From NCBI GenBank assembly GCA_963693315.1, contig OY856188.1, positions 252,255,905 through 252,319,904 of the forward strand: 64,000 bases of DNA, written 5' to 3'. The notes under the pieces are model-generated. The model was not told the DNA's origin, made no database searches, and saw nothing but the letters and a program-made list of their open reading frames with translations. This document shows, in pieces, positions 33,641-46,959 of the stretch. This DNA comes from Diogma glabrata. Taxonomy: Eukaryota > Arthropoda > Insecta > Diptera > Cylindrotomidae. Within the stretch, counting starts at the first letter, position 1. Each line of letters opens with the position of its first letter. Made by a program: the position numbers and the translations under genes.

Positions 33641-34760
33641 TAATTAATTCAAACATTTATTCAAGTCTAATAAATTATAATTGTAAGAAATTTTATATTT
33701 TTTCAAAATAGTGTTGCCTTTTCTTAATTGATCTGAATAAAGTATAGTGCATAACTCACTCAAATGACCAATTCCTACTCATACGATTACTGCTCTCATT
33801 TCGCTCTTGCTATATAAGCTGTATTCTCTTGTTAAATGAGTACCATCTTAGCATCATTATTTTTTGTCGCAGCTATTTAAGTTCGTTCATTATGTTCAAT
33901 TTTAAAACCATACAAAATAATCACTAAATATAATGTCTTTATACCGTCTTACTTGCACTTTATAAAACAATCGATTATTTTCAAAGAAATATTTAATAAA
34001 AAAAAATTGTTAAAAACTAGAATGATGAAATATTGACATACATATTGATATTTTCAATATTTTTACTATCATATTTCACATTTTCAATATAACTATTTTT
34101 GATAATATTGGCTCAATGCTTCAGATATTGAAAGCCAATACGAAATATTGACAGAGGGCAATCCTAGGGACAGCAATTTTTTAAGTCTTAAAAGAGTACG
34201 ATTTACAGATACAACATTTACACTGCCCTGCATAAACTTAAACTTTGCATGTATAAAGTGGATAGAGATCACCAGCATGGGGGTCGCCAAAATTAAAGTT
34301 CGTTTTGTTTCGGTGTGAAAGACCTATAAGTTCTAGAATCTACAATCAAATAATTTTATAATCTTACTCTCGCTAATTTTTGGAGATTTTTCGATGTTTT
34401 TGGGTCATAACTGGTCTAAATAAGCAAACACATTGTCTTTTTGCCCATTATGTGCAACGACAACGTGAAAAGTACTAGGCCGATTTCAAATTCTTTTAAA
34501 AAAATTCTTTGTCCGGAAGTAATGATCAGAAAAAGTTTTTGGGCAAAACTGGAGAAGAGGATCCCGAACGCCTGGGTATATAAAATTTTATAAATTTAAT
34601 TTTTGTCATTTGGAGAAAAACGGCTTGTTACATTAGCTTTAAGTGCGGTTTATTATCGTTTTAAAAGTCTTGTGTACAAAATTGGACAAAGAGGGAAGGT
34701 GACTCCCAAACATCTGTTTATTTAAAACTTTTATAACTTCATGCCATGTCATGTCGTGTC

Positions 34761-35339
34761 ATTTAATATTTGTAAAAGTCAATACATAAGCTTATGGTAT
34801 ATTACATTACATATTGCATCGTTTATGTTAACATACTTTTTTCGGCGGGTTTATTTTACAACCTCCATTACTTCCTCTCTTTCTTATTTTGTTTTTTTTA
34901 CTTTACACCTTTTTATGTTACTTAACGTTACCTGGTACCAAGTCTAAAAAATATTGTATGAAATTTAAATTTAATTTCAGCCCTAACGAGTTTGTTGCCT
35001 TTGACTAACGTCTCGGACAACAAATTCTCACTCGAAATGAAATTTAAAACTTTATACCCTTGGTACATAAATAACTATTAGATCGTAGGAACAATAAAAA
35101 CCAAGTGTACATACATATTTTGTCACGTTATTATCTTTTTGTCTCTATTTTCATTCTCTGATTAAGATACATTTTAGAATATGTAACTCCAAATTTTGTA
35201 AAACGTATTCTAAAATAATTAAATAAAATTTAAAAATGCTGTGCTGGTCGAAAACATTCAAAAGTATGTTTTGGAAAACTCCCGCGTACTCCAGTCACTG
35301 CCATGGACTGGACATATTAGTTAAAGTAAGACAGCACGT
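34761..35339. other. Intergenic, nothing recognised
   Basis: AT-rich, without a supported gene or repeat. A T/C-rich stretch near 34850-34920 gives a short hydrophobic open frame that looks accidental. Confidence 0.35.
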
Positions 35340-35660
35340 ACCTCTGGCAATAGATGTGAGATATCACTAGTCAAGGTGATATCAGAGGTGCTGGCAGATC
35401 ACATCTATTCAGTCAACACCTTCAATCTTAGCTATGGAGTATTCCTTGATGATGGCACATTTTGCTTGCTCGAAGAAACAGCCTCCATATAACTCTATGT
35501 ATGGGCTTGAATCATTGAGGAAAACAGTGCGTCACATGATTAAGAAATATGCCACTAACTGCTTCAATCAGCCAATAGGAGAAGCATTATTTAGGCAAAA
35601 TACAATAAACTTTTTCTTGTCTGCCAGTGCATATTATTCAGCACCTCTGAAAACTGACTA
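35340..35660 (+). repeat. Fragment of an unclassified repeat family (copy 1)
   Basis: The stretch with CATCTATTCAGTCAACACC, GAGTATTCCTTGATGATGG and TTGCTTGCTCGAAGAAA is similar to 62985-63135. The open frame 35434-35661 includes ACSKKQPPYNSMYGLESLRK. Its counterpart at 63072 reads FARRNEPLYHSICGVQSLKK, so the frame is shared and may be coding in the parent element. I cannot name that element. Confidence 0.5.
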
Positions 35661-36371
35661 GAATTCAACGAGCCAATTTTGTAATGTTCGTATTTTATAT
35701 TAAACAAATATTTTCCGGATAGCTAGAAATACCCGATAAATACCTGAAAAATGAATACATGGATATCGGATATTTATTATTTCAACTACCCGCTGGTAAC
35801 CCTTCCAATAATGAATCGGCATAGTTGATCACTTTTGGGTTAAATTTTGGTAAAAATATTTATGTTCATCTACATACTACTTTCGTTTAACAGGCTACTA
35901 CCAGCTCTGGTGCTCGCCACCAAGTGCTTCTCGTTTGTCGTTGGTGACTTCTAGTAACTGAAATTTATTTCACGCTAAGCATATTGAGAAACCGAATGTA
36001 ATCGTTAAATTTAGGAATCAGACAAAGAATATAAAACTAAAGAACAAAATGAAATTTTACAGGCAGTGAACGATTGCGAGGTAGACCCAGCTACAATTGG
36101 ATACAGACGTAATGAATGTCGCTAAAAATATCGGCTGCCATGATAAATATGCCGCTGCAGCAAATGACCGTGTTTAATATTCGAGGCTGGTTAGCTCGGC
36201 AACGACTTTGCATGGAGTATAAACGCCAAAAAACAAACGTAGTTTTTATTTTTAACCCAGTTGTCACAATTGCGAGTTTATTTCTAGCAACTTTTATTTT
36301 TGATTAAAGATAGTAACATAAAACCTCGAAGTCAGTCAGCAAAATATTGGTTTTCTCAATAAAAAATACCA
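35661..36371. other. Intergenic with a possible LINE C-terminal scrap
   Basis: At 36060-36110 a plus frame reads GSERLRGRPSYNWIQT, close to the GRP--NW motif after the reverse transcriptase in several LINEs. The scrap is too short to classify. Nothing else was recognised. Confidence 0.3.
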
Positions 36372-36479
36372 GCAGCCAAATTCTGTAATTGTGAAGCGGT
36401 GAAGTGATAAGTTTTTTAATGAAAAGAAACGAAGAAATTTTTATTGCTTCACCGCTTCACAGTTACAGAATTTGGCTGC
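36372..36479. mobile_element. 108-bp hairpin MITE with perfect 32-33-bp arms
   Basis: GCAGCCAAATTCTGTAATTG through GTGAAGCGGTGAAG (36372-36404) pairs with 36447-36479 with almost no mismatches. Outside the arms, ATACC and GGTAT are also complementary. The loop is AT-rich. The high arm identity suggests a young copy. Confidence 0.8.
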
Positions 36480-39400
36480 AGGTATCGTATGCAAATCATT
36501 AAAACTTCACAAACATAGCAAAAAAAACTGCTTTCCCTACGTCGCAGTTGGTATCACCATCCATCCCGGCTATGATTTATTAATAAATTGATTAAATTTA
36601 TTACATAATTGTTGTTCAGAAACAAATATGTTTCTCAACAACAATAAAATTGGTTTTAAAAAACATATTTTTTGTCTAGAAACATTTTTAACATGAAATT
36701 AATTTTTATACTGTGTAATGTTTGGATGATGGTAAAAACGGGACAGAAAAGCACCACTTACCATATCTCACGAAGCAAGACTGATAAGCGTTCAACATGT
36801 AAGCTGTATGCTTCAGAAGTAAATAATTGAAGATGTTCATATGGAATATGACTCATGCATGATAACTAGGAACTTGATGAATTTTATAACTTATATATGA
36901 CTAATTATTGGTACGAATAAGTCAAAATAATTTTTGTAGCAATATTATTAATTCAAATTTAAAAAAAAAATTCTCTTTATAGTTGATTTTGAGAAATACA
37001 ATAATTAAAAAAAAATATTACTCAGTTCATATTTCTGGAGATCTGGAATTTATTATCTTATTCTTGTGATTTAATTTGACGCATGTTTGAACTAGTTTTG
37101 ATAAATTTAAGGAATTGTGGGAGTTGCTGACATTTCGGGGAAGATCGCTCAAAAAACGTTTTAAGTTTCGATTATTTTATGAATATTATTTCTAATGTTT
37201 TTTGCCGCCGTTCCTCCCCTTCCTTATCAACCGTCGTGATTGACTTTTGATTACCTGGAAAAACGGAATGTTGATGCTTGTCACGGATTCGCTTTAAACA
37301 CTTTGATCAGATAATTGTCAAACATTTTTGTGAAAAAGAGACACTACCACAGCATTTATCGCATTTTCTTATAAATGAACACACACTGTTTTTGAAATAT
37401 AAAGATAAATTGCGGTTTACATAGTTTGTTTTCTAAATTACTTTGAATTTGTACCCGAATTGTTTGTTTTGTTTGGCGGTAGTAAAGTACTATGTAAAAC
37501 TCGTACAAAATACTAATATCCTTTTGCACGAGCATAACTATTAATGCCTGATGTACAATATTTTTATTTATTTTATACCTTTTTGTCTTTGAATATTTTG
37601 GAATCAATTAACTATTCGAAGACCATTAATTTTTTTTATTTTTTTATTGCAGAATCTTCATTTTTCTCAAATAAACTGTGTTGTATATACAAGGAATTAC
37701 AATATGAGTCAAACCAGCACATCAAAACCTTTAAAGTCCTAGGTCCCACAACAAAATGCGTTCAGAAGTGGGACGATAGTTTGTTTGCTACTTTTGTTTC
37801 GTTTTTTTATGTCGTTTTTAAAGGAATGGAGAGCTAAAAAATAAATCTTATCAGATAATTAAATATTGCACGGGCCAATATTTTTATGATAGGCGTGAAG
37901 ACATAAAATTAAAATTAAACCGTATTTTTTTTAAATTTACAGGAAGAAAACTAAATTTAGGTTGCCAGTAATCATGTGACGCACGTATATTCGAGCAAGG
38001 AATAGCACGCCACCATTAAGCAATATTCCATAACTAAGATTGAGGATATTACCGTTGACTGAATAGAGGTCATCCGCACCATTAAGATATCACATTGGGG
38101 ATCAGAGCAATATCGCCAGTGGTATATGATATCCTATGTTTACTCATACGTCAATAGCAGGGACTGAAGAACACGAGGTTGTTACAGTCACCACCCGAGA
38201 TTAACAAATTAGAAAAATCTACAAATAAAAAAATCCCGCCAAGTTGATCACATCGCAGTGTTGATTAAGGTTTTTACCTAAAACTATTGAGACGGGTATT
38301 GTTATTTTAAACCAAATAATCTATAAAATTTGAAACCAAAAAATTTTTGGGAAGTTACTGAAAAATGGAATACTAGATTTTATCACAAAAAATAGTGAAA
38401 CCAAGGTAAATAAAAGCGAATAGAAATACGAAAACATCTTGAAATGTTTCTATCGTCAAAATGAATTCTCTCTAAATTTTTGCAAGGTAAAGATTTAAGT
38501 TACTTTCATATTTTATATTATTTCCTAACCAATTGAATAAAATTATGGTAGATATGTGAAATGTATACTTGTATGTCTACTACATCTTTTACAAATAACA
38601 CTTTGTCCTATTTTATTAGTATCAAACTCATTTTAAAACTATTTACATATTATCATACAACAATACAAACACCCTCACAATGGTTGCCAATGCCAACTAA
38701 AATAAATATATAAAATTAAAATTATACACATTTTAATCTTTTACATATACATTTATTTTCTTTCGTTTAACTGACTATAAGTCTAAAGTTCGTTAAAGCA
38801 TCAGGGAATATATCTCTTTACGTTCAGACATATTGTATCGCCCTTACATTTATACCCTAAATAAATACAAAAATATATAGAAAAAAATTATTTGTTGAAA
38901 TAAAACTAAAATTCAATAGAAAATACATAATCACATCTTTTCTGGTTAATTGTAATTGAAATTATTTCAAATCTCATTCGATAGGTTGGCTTCACTTGAT
39001 GGCAGTTATTGGGTAAAGAACGTTCGATATTGAATTCATCCCACAATCCGGTTAGCAATTTTACGTTTTAATAATTATGATGCGGAGTGTATGCACTATG
39101 CACACTTAAAATAAAACCATGTTAAAGTCTAGATCTATTTTTAAGTAACTTTCATATTCTACAAATAAAATAAAATTATTTCTACAATCGTAACAGTAAA
39201 TATTGAACATAGTAGAATAAACAAGTAATTGAATTGAATAAATTTGTATTAAAACATAATATATTCATAATATTAATTATCTCAAATTATAAATTAAACA
39301 TGTCAACATTTATCGATAGTATAATTTTATTGGAATTCAATAAATAGTATAATTGATCCTATAATCACCTATATTGCTATTTCACCAGATGTTCATTGTT

Positions 39401-39833
39401 ATTGTAGTTTTTAAATTAATAATTATAAATTTCAATTTGTTTACGAATGTCAGGTTTGTTGTTTGCAATTATTTTTATTAACATTTTGTTTTTTTATTTG
39501 TCAGAGTTGACACCAATTAAACGATTAAGTACTATTTTTTACAATATTTAGTTGTTGCTTTCTCTCAATCGAAAAAAAAAACCGAGGAGTAACAAGAGAA
39601 ATGTATATGCCGATATCGTGATAGTATTTAAAAAATCAATAATTCTTTAATAATTTTACAAAGTTGAAAGTCTTTTTTTTTAACTTTTAAAAAATATTTT
39701 ATAACTGTCGATGACCGGATAAGCTAAGCGTTTTAACGTATTTATTTTAACTCGGATATAGTGTGATAGATAAATACATTAAAAAATTCATTTGACGCGT
39801 TCGAGCGTTAAAATTAACCTCGCACATAAAAAC
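36480..39833. other. Gene-free AT-rich stretch
   Basis: Open frames at 37356-37607 (minus) and 37544-37837 (plus) overlap each other and match nothing that I recognise. No inverted repeats longer than about 20 bp were noticed. No RNA gene was seen. Confidence 0.4.
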
Positions 39834-40338
39834 ATTGGGCGATATGTATAAAAACTAGTAAACACTAGTTAAACTTTACTACCTAGTTTAATACAAAATT
39901 GCTAGTATAGTAAAAAATTGGTTTGAGTATGAACTAAACTAGGAGGATAGTATTAAAAAACATCGCACTAGGTTGTTGCTATGGCGTTTACTAGGAATTT
40001 AAATAACAAACTTTTTTGAGTTGTCAAATAAATAACTTATTTGCTATATATCTTCGTATATATTTCCAGTTTTTGTAGTAAATTTGTAGAATTTTATGTT
40101 ATTAATTATAAGAAGAAGTTCAATATTAAAATATTCATTTTATTTTATATTTTTGTGTTTGTTCACATGGAATTGAAATAAGTTGTTTTATTGAAGAAAA
40201 AAAATCTTTATTCAGAACTCGTATTTAAGTAAAAATTTCTTCTAAAACTTCGAAACCTTTTATGTTTGATCTTTCATTAGTCAGACATGCAAGAATGAAG
40301 ATGCAGCCCAATTTCTTTTCAGAACAATTGGCCATAGA

Positions 40339-40602
40339 CTATTTGTCATAAGAGCTTTGAAGGTTTTCGTAGATTTGATACGTAATCTTTCGTAGATTGC
40401 TTTCAGCTATCAGATGGCAATTTGTGTATTGTTTTTGAGATTTACCTATACGTTTTTCCAATGTTTTGGGGTGTAAAATGAACTGATTGAATTCGTTGGC
40501 GTACCTCTTATTATTAGTCGTGGGTATGCCGTGAATCGTTTTTATTACGTTTCTGATTTGGAACTGCGGCTTACACAGTCTTTTATTTTTGCGATGAATC
40601 AT
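40339..40602 (-). other. Open frame of 87 aa inside the TIR element, unknown
   Basis: The frame is lysine- and glutamine-rich (KRLCKPQFQIRNVIKTIHGI and later HPKTLEKRIGKSQ). It is the longest unexplained frame in the element. It could be a transposase scrap. It has no recognised motif and could be accidental. Confidence 0.25.
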
Positions 40603-41509
40603 TTGAACCGCTCAAGCAACACTCTGTTTTGTCTTATTTAATGAGCTTATTACAAATGTGTGATAATGGAAGGCGCTCCTCTTACTAGCGATGGTATGCG
40701 TTGGCGATGAGTATATCGAATTATGCTAGAAACATTTGTTTTGTTAAATTGATGCCTCGTGGCATGGTGCAACAGGCTGCCGGGGGGTATAACCAAATGT
40801 GTGTTAACTAACACTGACAACTGACATCACTAATGACTATTGAATACAAGAATTACTCCTCTGTTCTATCATAATTCTTGCAAATAACATGTAGTTCTCA
40901 GCATTAATATTTATATTTGGATTAATTTGTATTCGTTACAGTTAAACTATAAGGAAATGCTATTGTTAAGTTTAGTATTTTTCCTGTTATAAGTTGGTAT
41001 TCGGCTTTTATTTTTGTTGCTTTTGAATATGTTAAAGACACAAGGGGATTTAAAACTCCAAAATTAACTCGAAAAACGTTTCTTTAGTCTGGTAAAGTTA
41101 AAATAACAGTCTTGAGAACGATAAACGAAAAGAACTTTTGCTGTTTAAGAACTATGCTTTCAAAAACAATCTAGAGCTTCTCAAGTACGAAAACTTAAAA
41201 AATTGAATGTGGTTTGGGCCACACTAGAGCGGGAGAAAAGAAGATGAGTTTGAGGTGTTCTTATATTAGAGTGGGTCTTATATTAGAGTAGTTCTTATGA
41301 AAATTTTAGAATTTTTTTGCTTTTATAGACTCAAAGGGCTTAAAATAAATTTGAATCTTTGTTTTGCTTGATTTGATTTTGTTTTACATCTTTGACTTTC
41401 ATATCTTAATAAATCTTCGTCCCCTTGCCATTTAGGTTTCTTTAACAAATAACATGGGGGGGTTGGCATTTAATAAAATAATCAAGTGGCGATTCTAGTC
41501 AAAGTACAT

Positions 41510-41900
41510 TAGACGAGCTAGTCCCAACTACCCTTGCAATAACATTGACATGGGCCAAAAATGTAGGTTAGAAAATAATCCTGCAAAAACAGTAGTGATT
41601 CTTTTTACCAGGAAGCAGAGGATCCCTGATATTGGCTCCATTGCTCTGGAGGGAAGTGATCTTGCACTTGCAGAACTAGCAAAATACCTATATACGTGCT
41701 GAATATCTGGTGGACTCACCTGGAAATCAAATATCACAGAAAGAGCCAAAAAGGTTACAGTAGCACTATCTATACTCATGTAAAAAAGCCATGGAAAAAT
41801 ATGGAATTTTGCACCTCACATATCCCAATGATTTTACATCTCGGTGATCAGACCGATCTTAATGTACGGTGTGATCATATGCTGGACTGCAATTTCTAAT
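41510..41900 (+). pseudogene. LINE reverse transcriptase thumb fragment
   Basis: The plus strand reads PAKTVVILFTRK, IPDIGSIALEGSDLAL, AKYLYTC and SGGLTWKSNI. It continues with KKVTVALS and RPILMYGVIICWTAI across frame breaks. This follows the Jockey/I-type pattern after the YADD box (NP-KT--ILFTRK, KYLG--L---LTW, RPI--YG---W). The copy is truncated at both ends and frameshifted. Confidence 0.7.
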
Positions 41901-42107
41901 GCTTCAACCCAGTAATGCTTCTCCATAATCTACCCTTTAATGTGCTAGATCAACAGATAACAAGAAAATCAACTCTTTGACTCAGCTATAGGGATATGAA
42001 GCAGTTGTTCTATATTTATTGATTCCAAGCATCTGATAGATTTTTAAAATATTGTAGATTCAAAATTCCTTTCTTGATCTGTATGAATCTAATTGCTTAT
42101 TGCTGCT

Positions 42108-42990
42108 TCAGTTATTATGGTTCTTGATTCCTGATTGGTATTGGACACACACCTCTGGCCACATGCTAAAATAATTCATTATGACTAGCACATATTTGTT
42201 GATGCTATCAGTAGCCGGAAATGGTCCAGCTACATTCATTGCAATTTTCTCAAATGGCGCTCCCATATTATACTGCCTCATATTACCATAACTTCTTCGT
42301 ATAGGTCCTTTTGCAGTGGCTATTCCACGACACCATTCCACTACCAATTGACATGCTCCTGACTAATAAAATCTACGTCGTACTTGGTCAAGTGTTTTCT
42401 TAATACCCAGGTGACCACCACTGGTTCCTCCATAACATTTCTTTAAAAACATGAGGTATTTTTATTTTTGGGACTACTACTAACATTGATTCTTTAACTG
42501 TACCATTAGAACTTGCAGAGGCTGTTCCATTATGACCAATATGACACTGTCTAGGTTTTTCTCCTTTTTCACTTACGTAAGCCTCACGTCAATAATGTTT
42601 TCCTAGCTTTCGGCCCGGTTACAGTGCTTGCATTCTACCTGGAATTCGTTAACATTTCCATGTGCCGTTCCTGTTCGATGTTTAATGTCATAATCATTAG
42701 CCTGTAAGCGTTTGATCCATTGTGCTCCCTACCCCGCTGGGTATTTAAATTGTAATAAACAACTCAATGCTCCATGATCACTACTCAAATGGAATTACAA
42801 GTGTTTGTGGAAATGTTTCACACATAGCACTATAGCCAGCAATTCTTTGTGGGTTGCACAATGATCCCTTTCTCGCTTGGACAGTGTCTTCGAGTAATAA
42901 GGTATTACTTTCACTTTCCCATCAATTTCATCAATTTCTTTTCCCCTCCTCCTATACCATCTTTGCTGGTATCAGTATTTAATATAAATT
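42108..42990 (-). pseudogene. Gypsy pol remnant (RNase H to integrase)
   Basis: On the minus strand an RNase H tail comes first (about 42990-42780: NTDTSKDGIGG, NPQRIAGYSAM). It is followed by a linker (about 42740-42600: QWIKRLQANDYDIKHRTG, ECKHCN), an integrase zinc-finger region (GGHLGIKKTLDQVRRRFY, about 42420-42365) and the integrase core (42347-42108: GAPFEKIAMNVAGPFPATD, NKYVLVIMNYFSMWPE). The domain order is that of a Gypsy element. Several stops and frameshifts show that it is dead. This family differs from the copy at the left edge of the window. Confidence 0.8.
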
Positions 42991-44654
42991 TAAGATTGCA
43001 TAGGATAAACCAGAACTGGTGCAGATCATAATCTTAACTGAAGTTCCATAATCGCGCATCGTTTTGCTTTTCGGTCTATTCAAATGCTTTATCTTTTCTT
43101 GGAAGCTTATGTAGGTTCTTAGCAATATAATCAAATTCTGGTATAAAACTTCGGTGTTGTACAATCATTGAAAACTGCAAAGCTCTGATAAATCTTTTAA
43201 CTTTAACATACAACAAACTATAGAAGTTTTTATCTTTAATAGAACCGAATTTATGAATATTTAAAAATAGCTCGACTAGCCAAAAAACACGAAATTCTCG
43301 ATATTTGGAACCGCTATATTTGCCAAAAAAAAAATCCTTGAACACGTATATATCGAGTAATCCTTGAATACGTATATCTTTTTATTCGTAGTAAATTTAA
43401 ATTTAAATTCGTAGTAAATATCAATGCGTTAGAAATTTTCACGATTTTCACATGACAAAAATATTTGTTAAAAATTTTAAGGGTAGCTTTCTCCCTTAGT
43501 TTTAATTTTTAAAAAATTTAAAATCGATTCTCCGATTATTTTAAATTTATTTCAAAATATACACTTTCAATTAATTCTTACCGCGTAATGGTAGTAGTAT
43601 CGATGTGAGTGCTAGAGGGCACTGTAGGCAAAAAAAACACAGTTTTCACGCAATTTTAAAACTTTATGATTTTTTTTCTCGGAAATATCAGCTTGTAAGC
43701 AAATTTTGTATGTGACAATTTTGACTTAAAATTTTTACGTAAATCACTTCTTATTAGCATGGGTCGCGTTAAACCTTGATCCGTCTCATTTGCTAATCAT
43801 TTTGCACGTTCCGCATTCCGCTGACACTTGAACGATTATTTAAAAGCCAAAGTGTATAAGCATATAAAATTTGGAGAAAAAAAACGTGCAAAGTTCATTG
43901 AACCAGAAGTAAGAAGCATTATGAACGAACAACAAGTCTGTAAGTGACACCATTCGTTATAGGTATTGCATCTCATTGATTCCGAGTTGTCAATATTAAT
44001 TACTTTACTCTGAAGATTGGGTCGATTCTGCTTCAGTAATTTCAAGAAGAGTAAATTACTATGTCTTAAAAGTTTACTATTTCTAAAGGTGTCTAAAGTT
44101 TACTGTTCCTTCACCCGGTTTACGCAATTTGTAAACTTTACATGCACGAAAACATATTTCATCTTCCAAATCAGAATAAAAAAACCAATAAATTCAATAC
44201 ATTTGTCTTGTTTTCGAATTCATATCACATCTCCAAAAGAAAAAACTATAAATTAACAACCTAGTAATAGTTTTAGTGTGGTAAATAAGACACTAGGTTT
44301 GATTATAGTATATACTAGCATGAATCCAGCAAACTTTGGTTTTTGTGCATACCAAACATAGCAAACACTCAAAAACAAAACAATTCGATGTTTATTTTTT
44401 AGCAAGCTAGTAAAGTAAAGTTTCGAATACTTTTTTATGCATACGAAAACTAGTAAACACTTAAAAAACCTAGTTACTAGGTTTTATACATATGGCCCAT
44501 TGTTCACTGAATATTATTTGCTCAATATTTTTGTGCCTGATGATGAGTTTTTATGATCGAAACGCGTCAAAGTATTTTTGTTTTGAAAATTGGCTTTGTA
44601 AATAAATTATTCAAATTTTAAATGTCCGACTACTTGGAAACTAAGGAAATATTT

Positions 44655-44935
44655 TTGGAGAAGTATAGCACAATTCTTTTTTAATTTCTTTCTTTTTTGT
44701 CTACTTTCGATTAAATTTTGTCTCATAATGGGTGTCAGCCAGGAACTGGCCCAAAAAATCTTACAAAATGAGAAAATACGTTAAAACCACTTTTTCACGT
44801 TTGAGTGATTTTTGGTCATTTTAGTCATTTTAGTTCCTGTTTGACGCCCATTATGAGACAAAAATTAATCGAAAGTTGACAGAAAAAAAAGAAGAAACTA
44901 AAAAAAAATTGAAAAATTGAAATACTTCTCGAAAT
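44655..44935. mobile_element. About 280-bp foldback MITE
   Basis: CTTTCGATTAAATTTTGTCT and CATAATGGGTGTCAGCCAGGAACT (left) are mirrored by AGTTCCTGTTTGACGCCCATTATGAG and the complement of the rest (right, to about 44882). Weaker pairing extends outward to CTTCTC-like ends. The centre is about 44765-44825. There is no coding sequence. Confidence 0.7.
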
Positions 44936-46959
44936 TTTGATTTTAAACTTTCAACCTTTAAAATAAGGGTGAACTATCCTCATAAATTTTAAAAATATTT
45001 TTTTATCTTAATCTACGGAAAAAGTTCTAACAAAATGCAATTTCTCCGTTTTTTGTTCAACCGCACTAATTTTTCTACGAAACTCAAAAGTGGTTGACGC
45101 AAAAATCGAATTTTGTAACCGCGACTGGCGGTTATGGTGTGGATCGTAAAATTTGAAAAAATTGATTATTATTTTCTCGTAAAGTATTTTCTATTCCCAA
45201 AGTTTGAGGATAAAATAATTATTTATGTGTGAAATTTGGCGTGAAATTTCCTACATATTGTGCACGAACTGATACAACTAGGAGGACCAACCATGGATAG
45301 GATCAAAGATATGTCGTAATAGATATCTCTTACGGTTCTTAAAGAATAATTTAAATTGTCATTTAAAAGCAATGTAATCACTATATTATACCGTATAGAA
45401 GGAAATACAAAACGAAATTGTATTCAACATCAGTGAAACACCCGGAAGGATTTTGTTTGTTTTTCCAAAGTTCGAAATATAACACAAATGACTGTCAAAA
45501 AATGATATTATTCGATATTTTACTTATTTTCACTTTTTTTCATTTATTTTTTAACAATTCCCTTTACAAAGTGAAACAGAGTGTTTATACGAAAGGCGAT
45601 ATTATATGGAAGTGATAAAGAAAAAAAGCGATATAGTGTAAATCAAATGGAAGTGTGAATAAGGGTGAAGTTTAAAAAAAAATTATGTCTAAATAGAAAT
45701 TTTGTGTGTATTTGTTTTCCTATTGTAAAACAAAAAAGTAGTCGTAATAAAGCTTAATAAAATCTGGTGGTATTACTTACTATTTAGTGATCAAATCAGA
45801 AGTGGATTAAGAAATAACTGCTACAGAATTGAGGTATAGGCCAATGCATAGAGAAAAACATAACAACAAGAATGAGTTGAAGTTCAAACGAGGGGGTAAA
45901 AACGCCACTAAATTTTTCGAAATCATATAGAATCTCTGCCAAATTAATGTTTATTTTACTAACAAATAAAAAAGTATCGAAACACCCTGTGGTTGAATTC
46001 ATTAAAAATATGAGAATTGAAAAAAATGGAATGCGATTTAAAAAGGAAAACTTTAGATTTTCAAGTATCTCTTTTCATGCTCTGGTAATGGTCTAGAACA
46101 GTTAATGATATTTTTGGTACCAACTTTTCTTATTTCTTTGGAACTTTCATAGGATAGTGATGATGAAATGATAGATTACAAAAAATAAGAAGTTCCACAA
46201 ACATGTCTGCCTGGTTATTTTTGGCCTGGACACCACTCCATCCTGGCAGAGGCAGCAGGAACTGAAGGAAAATATATTCGGGATGGCACTGCTGGAACCG
46301 ACAATCATCAAAACTCGAAAACCATATATAAATACCAGAGGTTAGATTTATGTGGATTATTCCATGTTCATAATTTTTCGTTTTTCCAACACTTAAGATA
46401 CAACTTTCTGCGACCGGTTGGAAAATATACCGCTTTGAAATTCACATTTGCATTTTTTAGTTATTTTCAAAAATATTTATATTAAATAAAAAATTTTAAC
46501 TAAAAAATTTGGGAAGGTGCACAAATTAGAGAACATTTTATCGATGATGAATTTTGAATACTTGAGCATTAAAAAACGACCACTGGTCTAGATTCTAGAT
46601 CGTATCGGTACTATACAATTGTTAGGTGCTATGCGTATCAATCGACGCATTTTTAATTTTCCAGAAATATTTAGTCTTATATTTTTGATCGACTTCATAG
46701 TACTTGGCATACAAGAACTATAGGTGAAATAAAAAATACATGGTTTTTTAGAAAATTTATAAAATGTATAATTTCAAAACAGGGTAGTCTGAAAGATTTC
46801 TGGAAAAAAGAACCACTTCCTGGATATTAACTGTTTTATGTGCATTTACAAGGTGTTTTATCAAAAATTTTCGACCTGATATGCATTTTTTTCAAAATTA
46901 ATATATTTACAATATTAGAAGAACTCTTTCTTCAAATTTTGGAATGATTAAGGGTAACT
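44936..46959. other. Intergenic, nothing recognised
   Basis: No supported gene. Short open frames at 45418-45615 and 45796-46002 have no recognisable features. Confidence 0.35.

Larger units (their letters stand above)
28370..34760. repeat. Diverged dispersed/tandem repeat field
   Basis: Two blocks, 28370-28620 and 34280-34560, share an ordered set of phrases (AAAGTTCGTTTT, TCGATGTTTT-GGGT, ATAACTGGT, AAATAAGCAAACA, GGCCGATTTCA). Between and beside them a unit of roughly 160-200 bp recurs at 29085-29300, 31380-31830 and 34530-34760. Its phrases are GTGCGGT, CCATAGTTCT, CTTTTGG and ATTGGACAAAG. The field has been split by several transposon insertions listed separately. No gene is supported inside it. 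Confidence 0.6.
39834..44501. mobile_element. 4.66-kb TIR element with nested LINE and Gypsy pieces
   Basis: GGGCGATATGTATAAAAACT at 39837 and the complement of GGGCCATATGTATAAAACCT ending at 44498 are inverted repeats. Both arms continue with CTAGTAAAC or CTAGTTTA-like units. ATT flanks both ends (39834-39836 and 44499-44501) and fits a 3-bp duplication. The inside holds a minus frame at 40339-40602, a plus LINE piece near 41.5-41.9 kb and a minus Gypsy piece near 42.1-43.0 kb. A short lysine-rich frame at about 43832-43945 (KAKVYKHIKFGEKKR) ends at a GTAAGT donor-like site. A 3-bp duplication with GGG termini suggests PIF/Harbinger, but no DDE transposase was confirmed. Confidence 0.6.
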
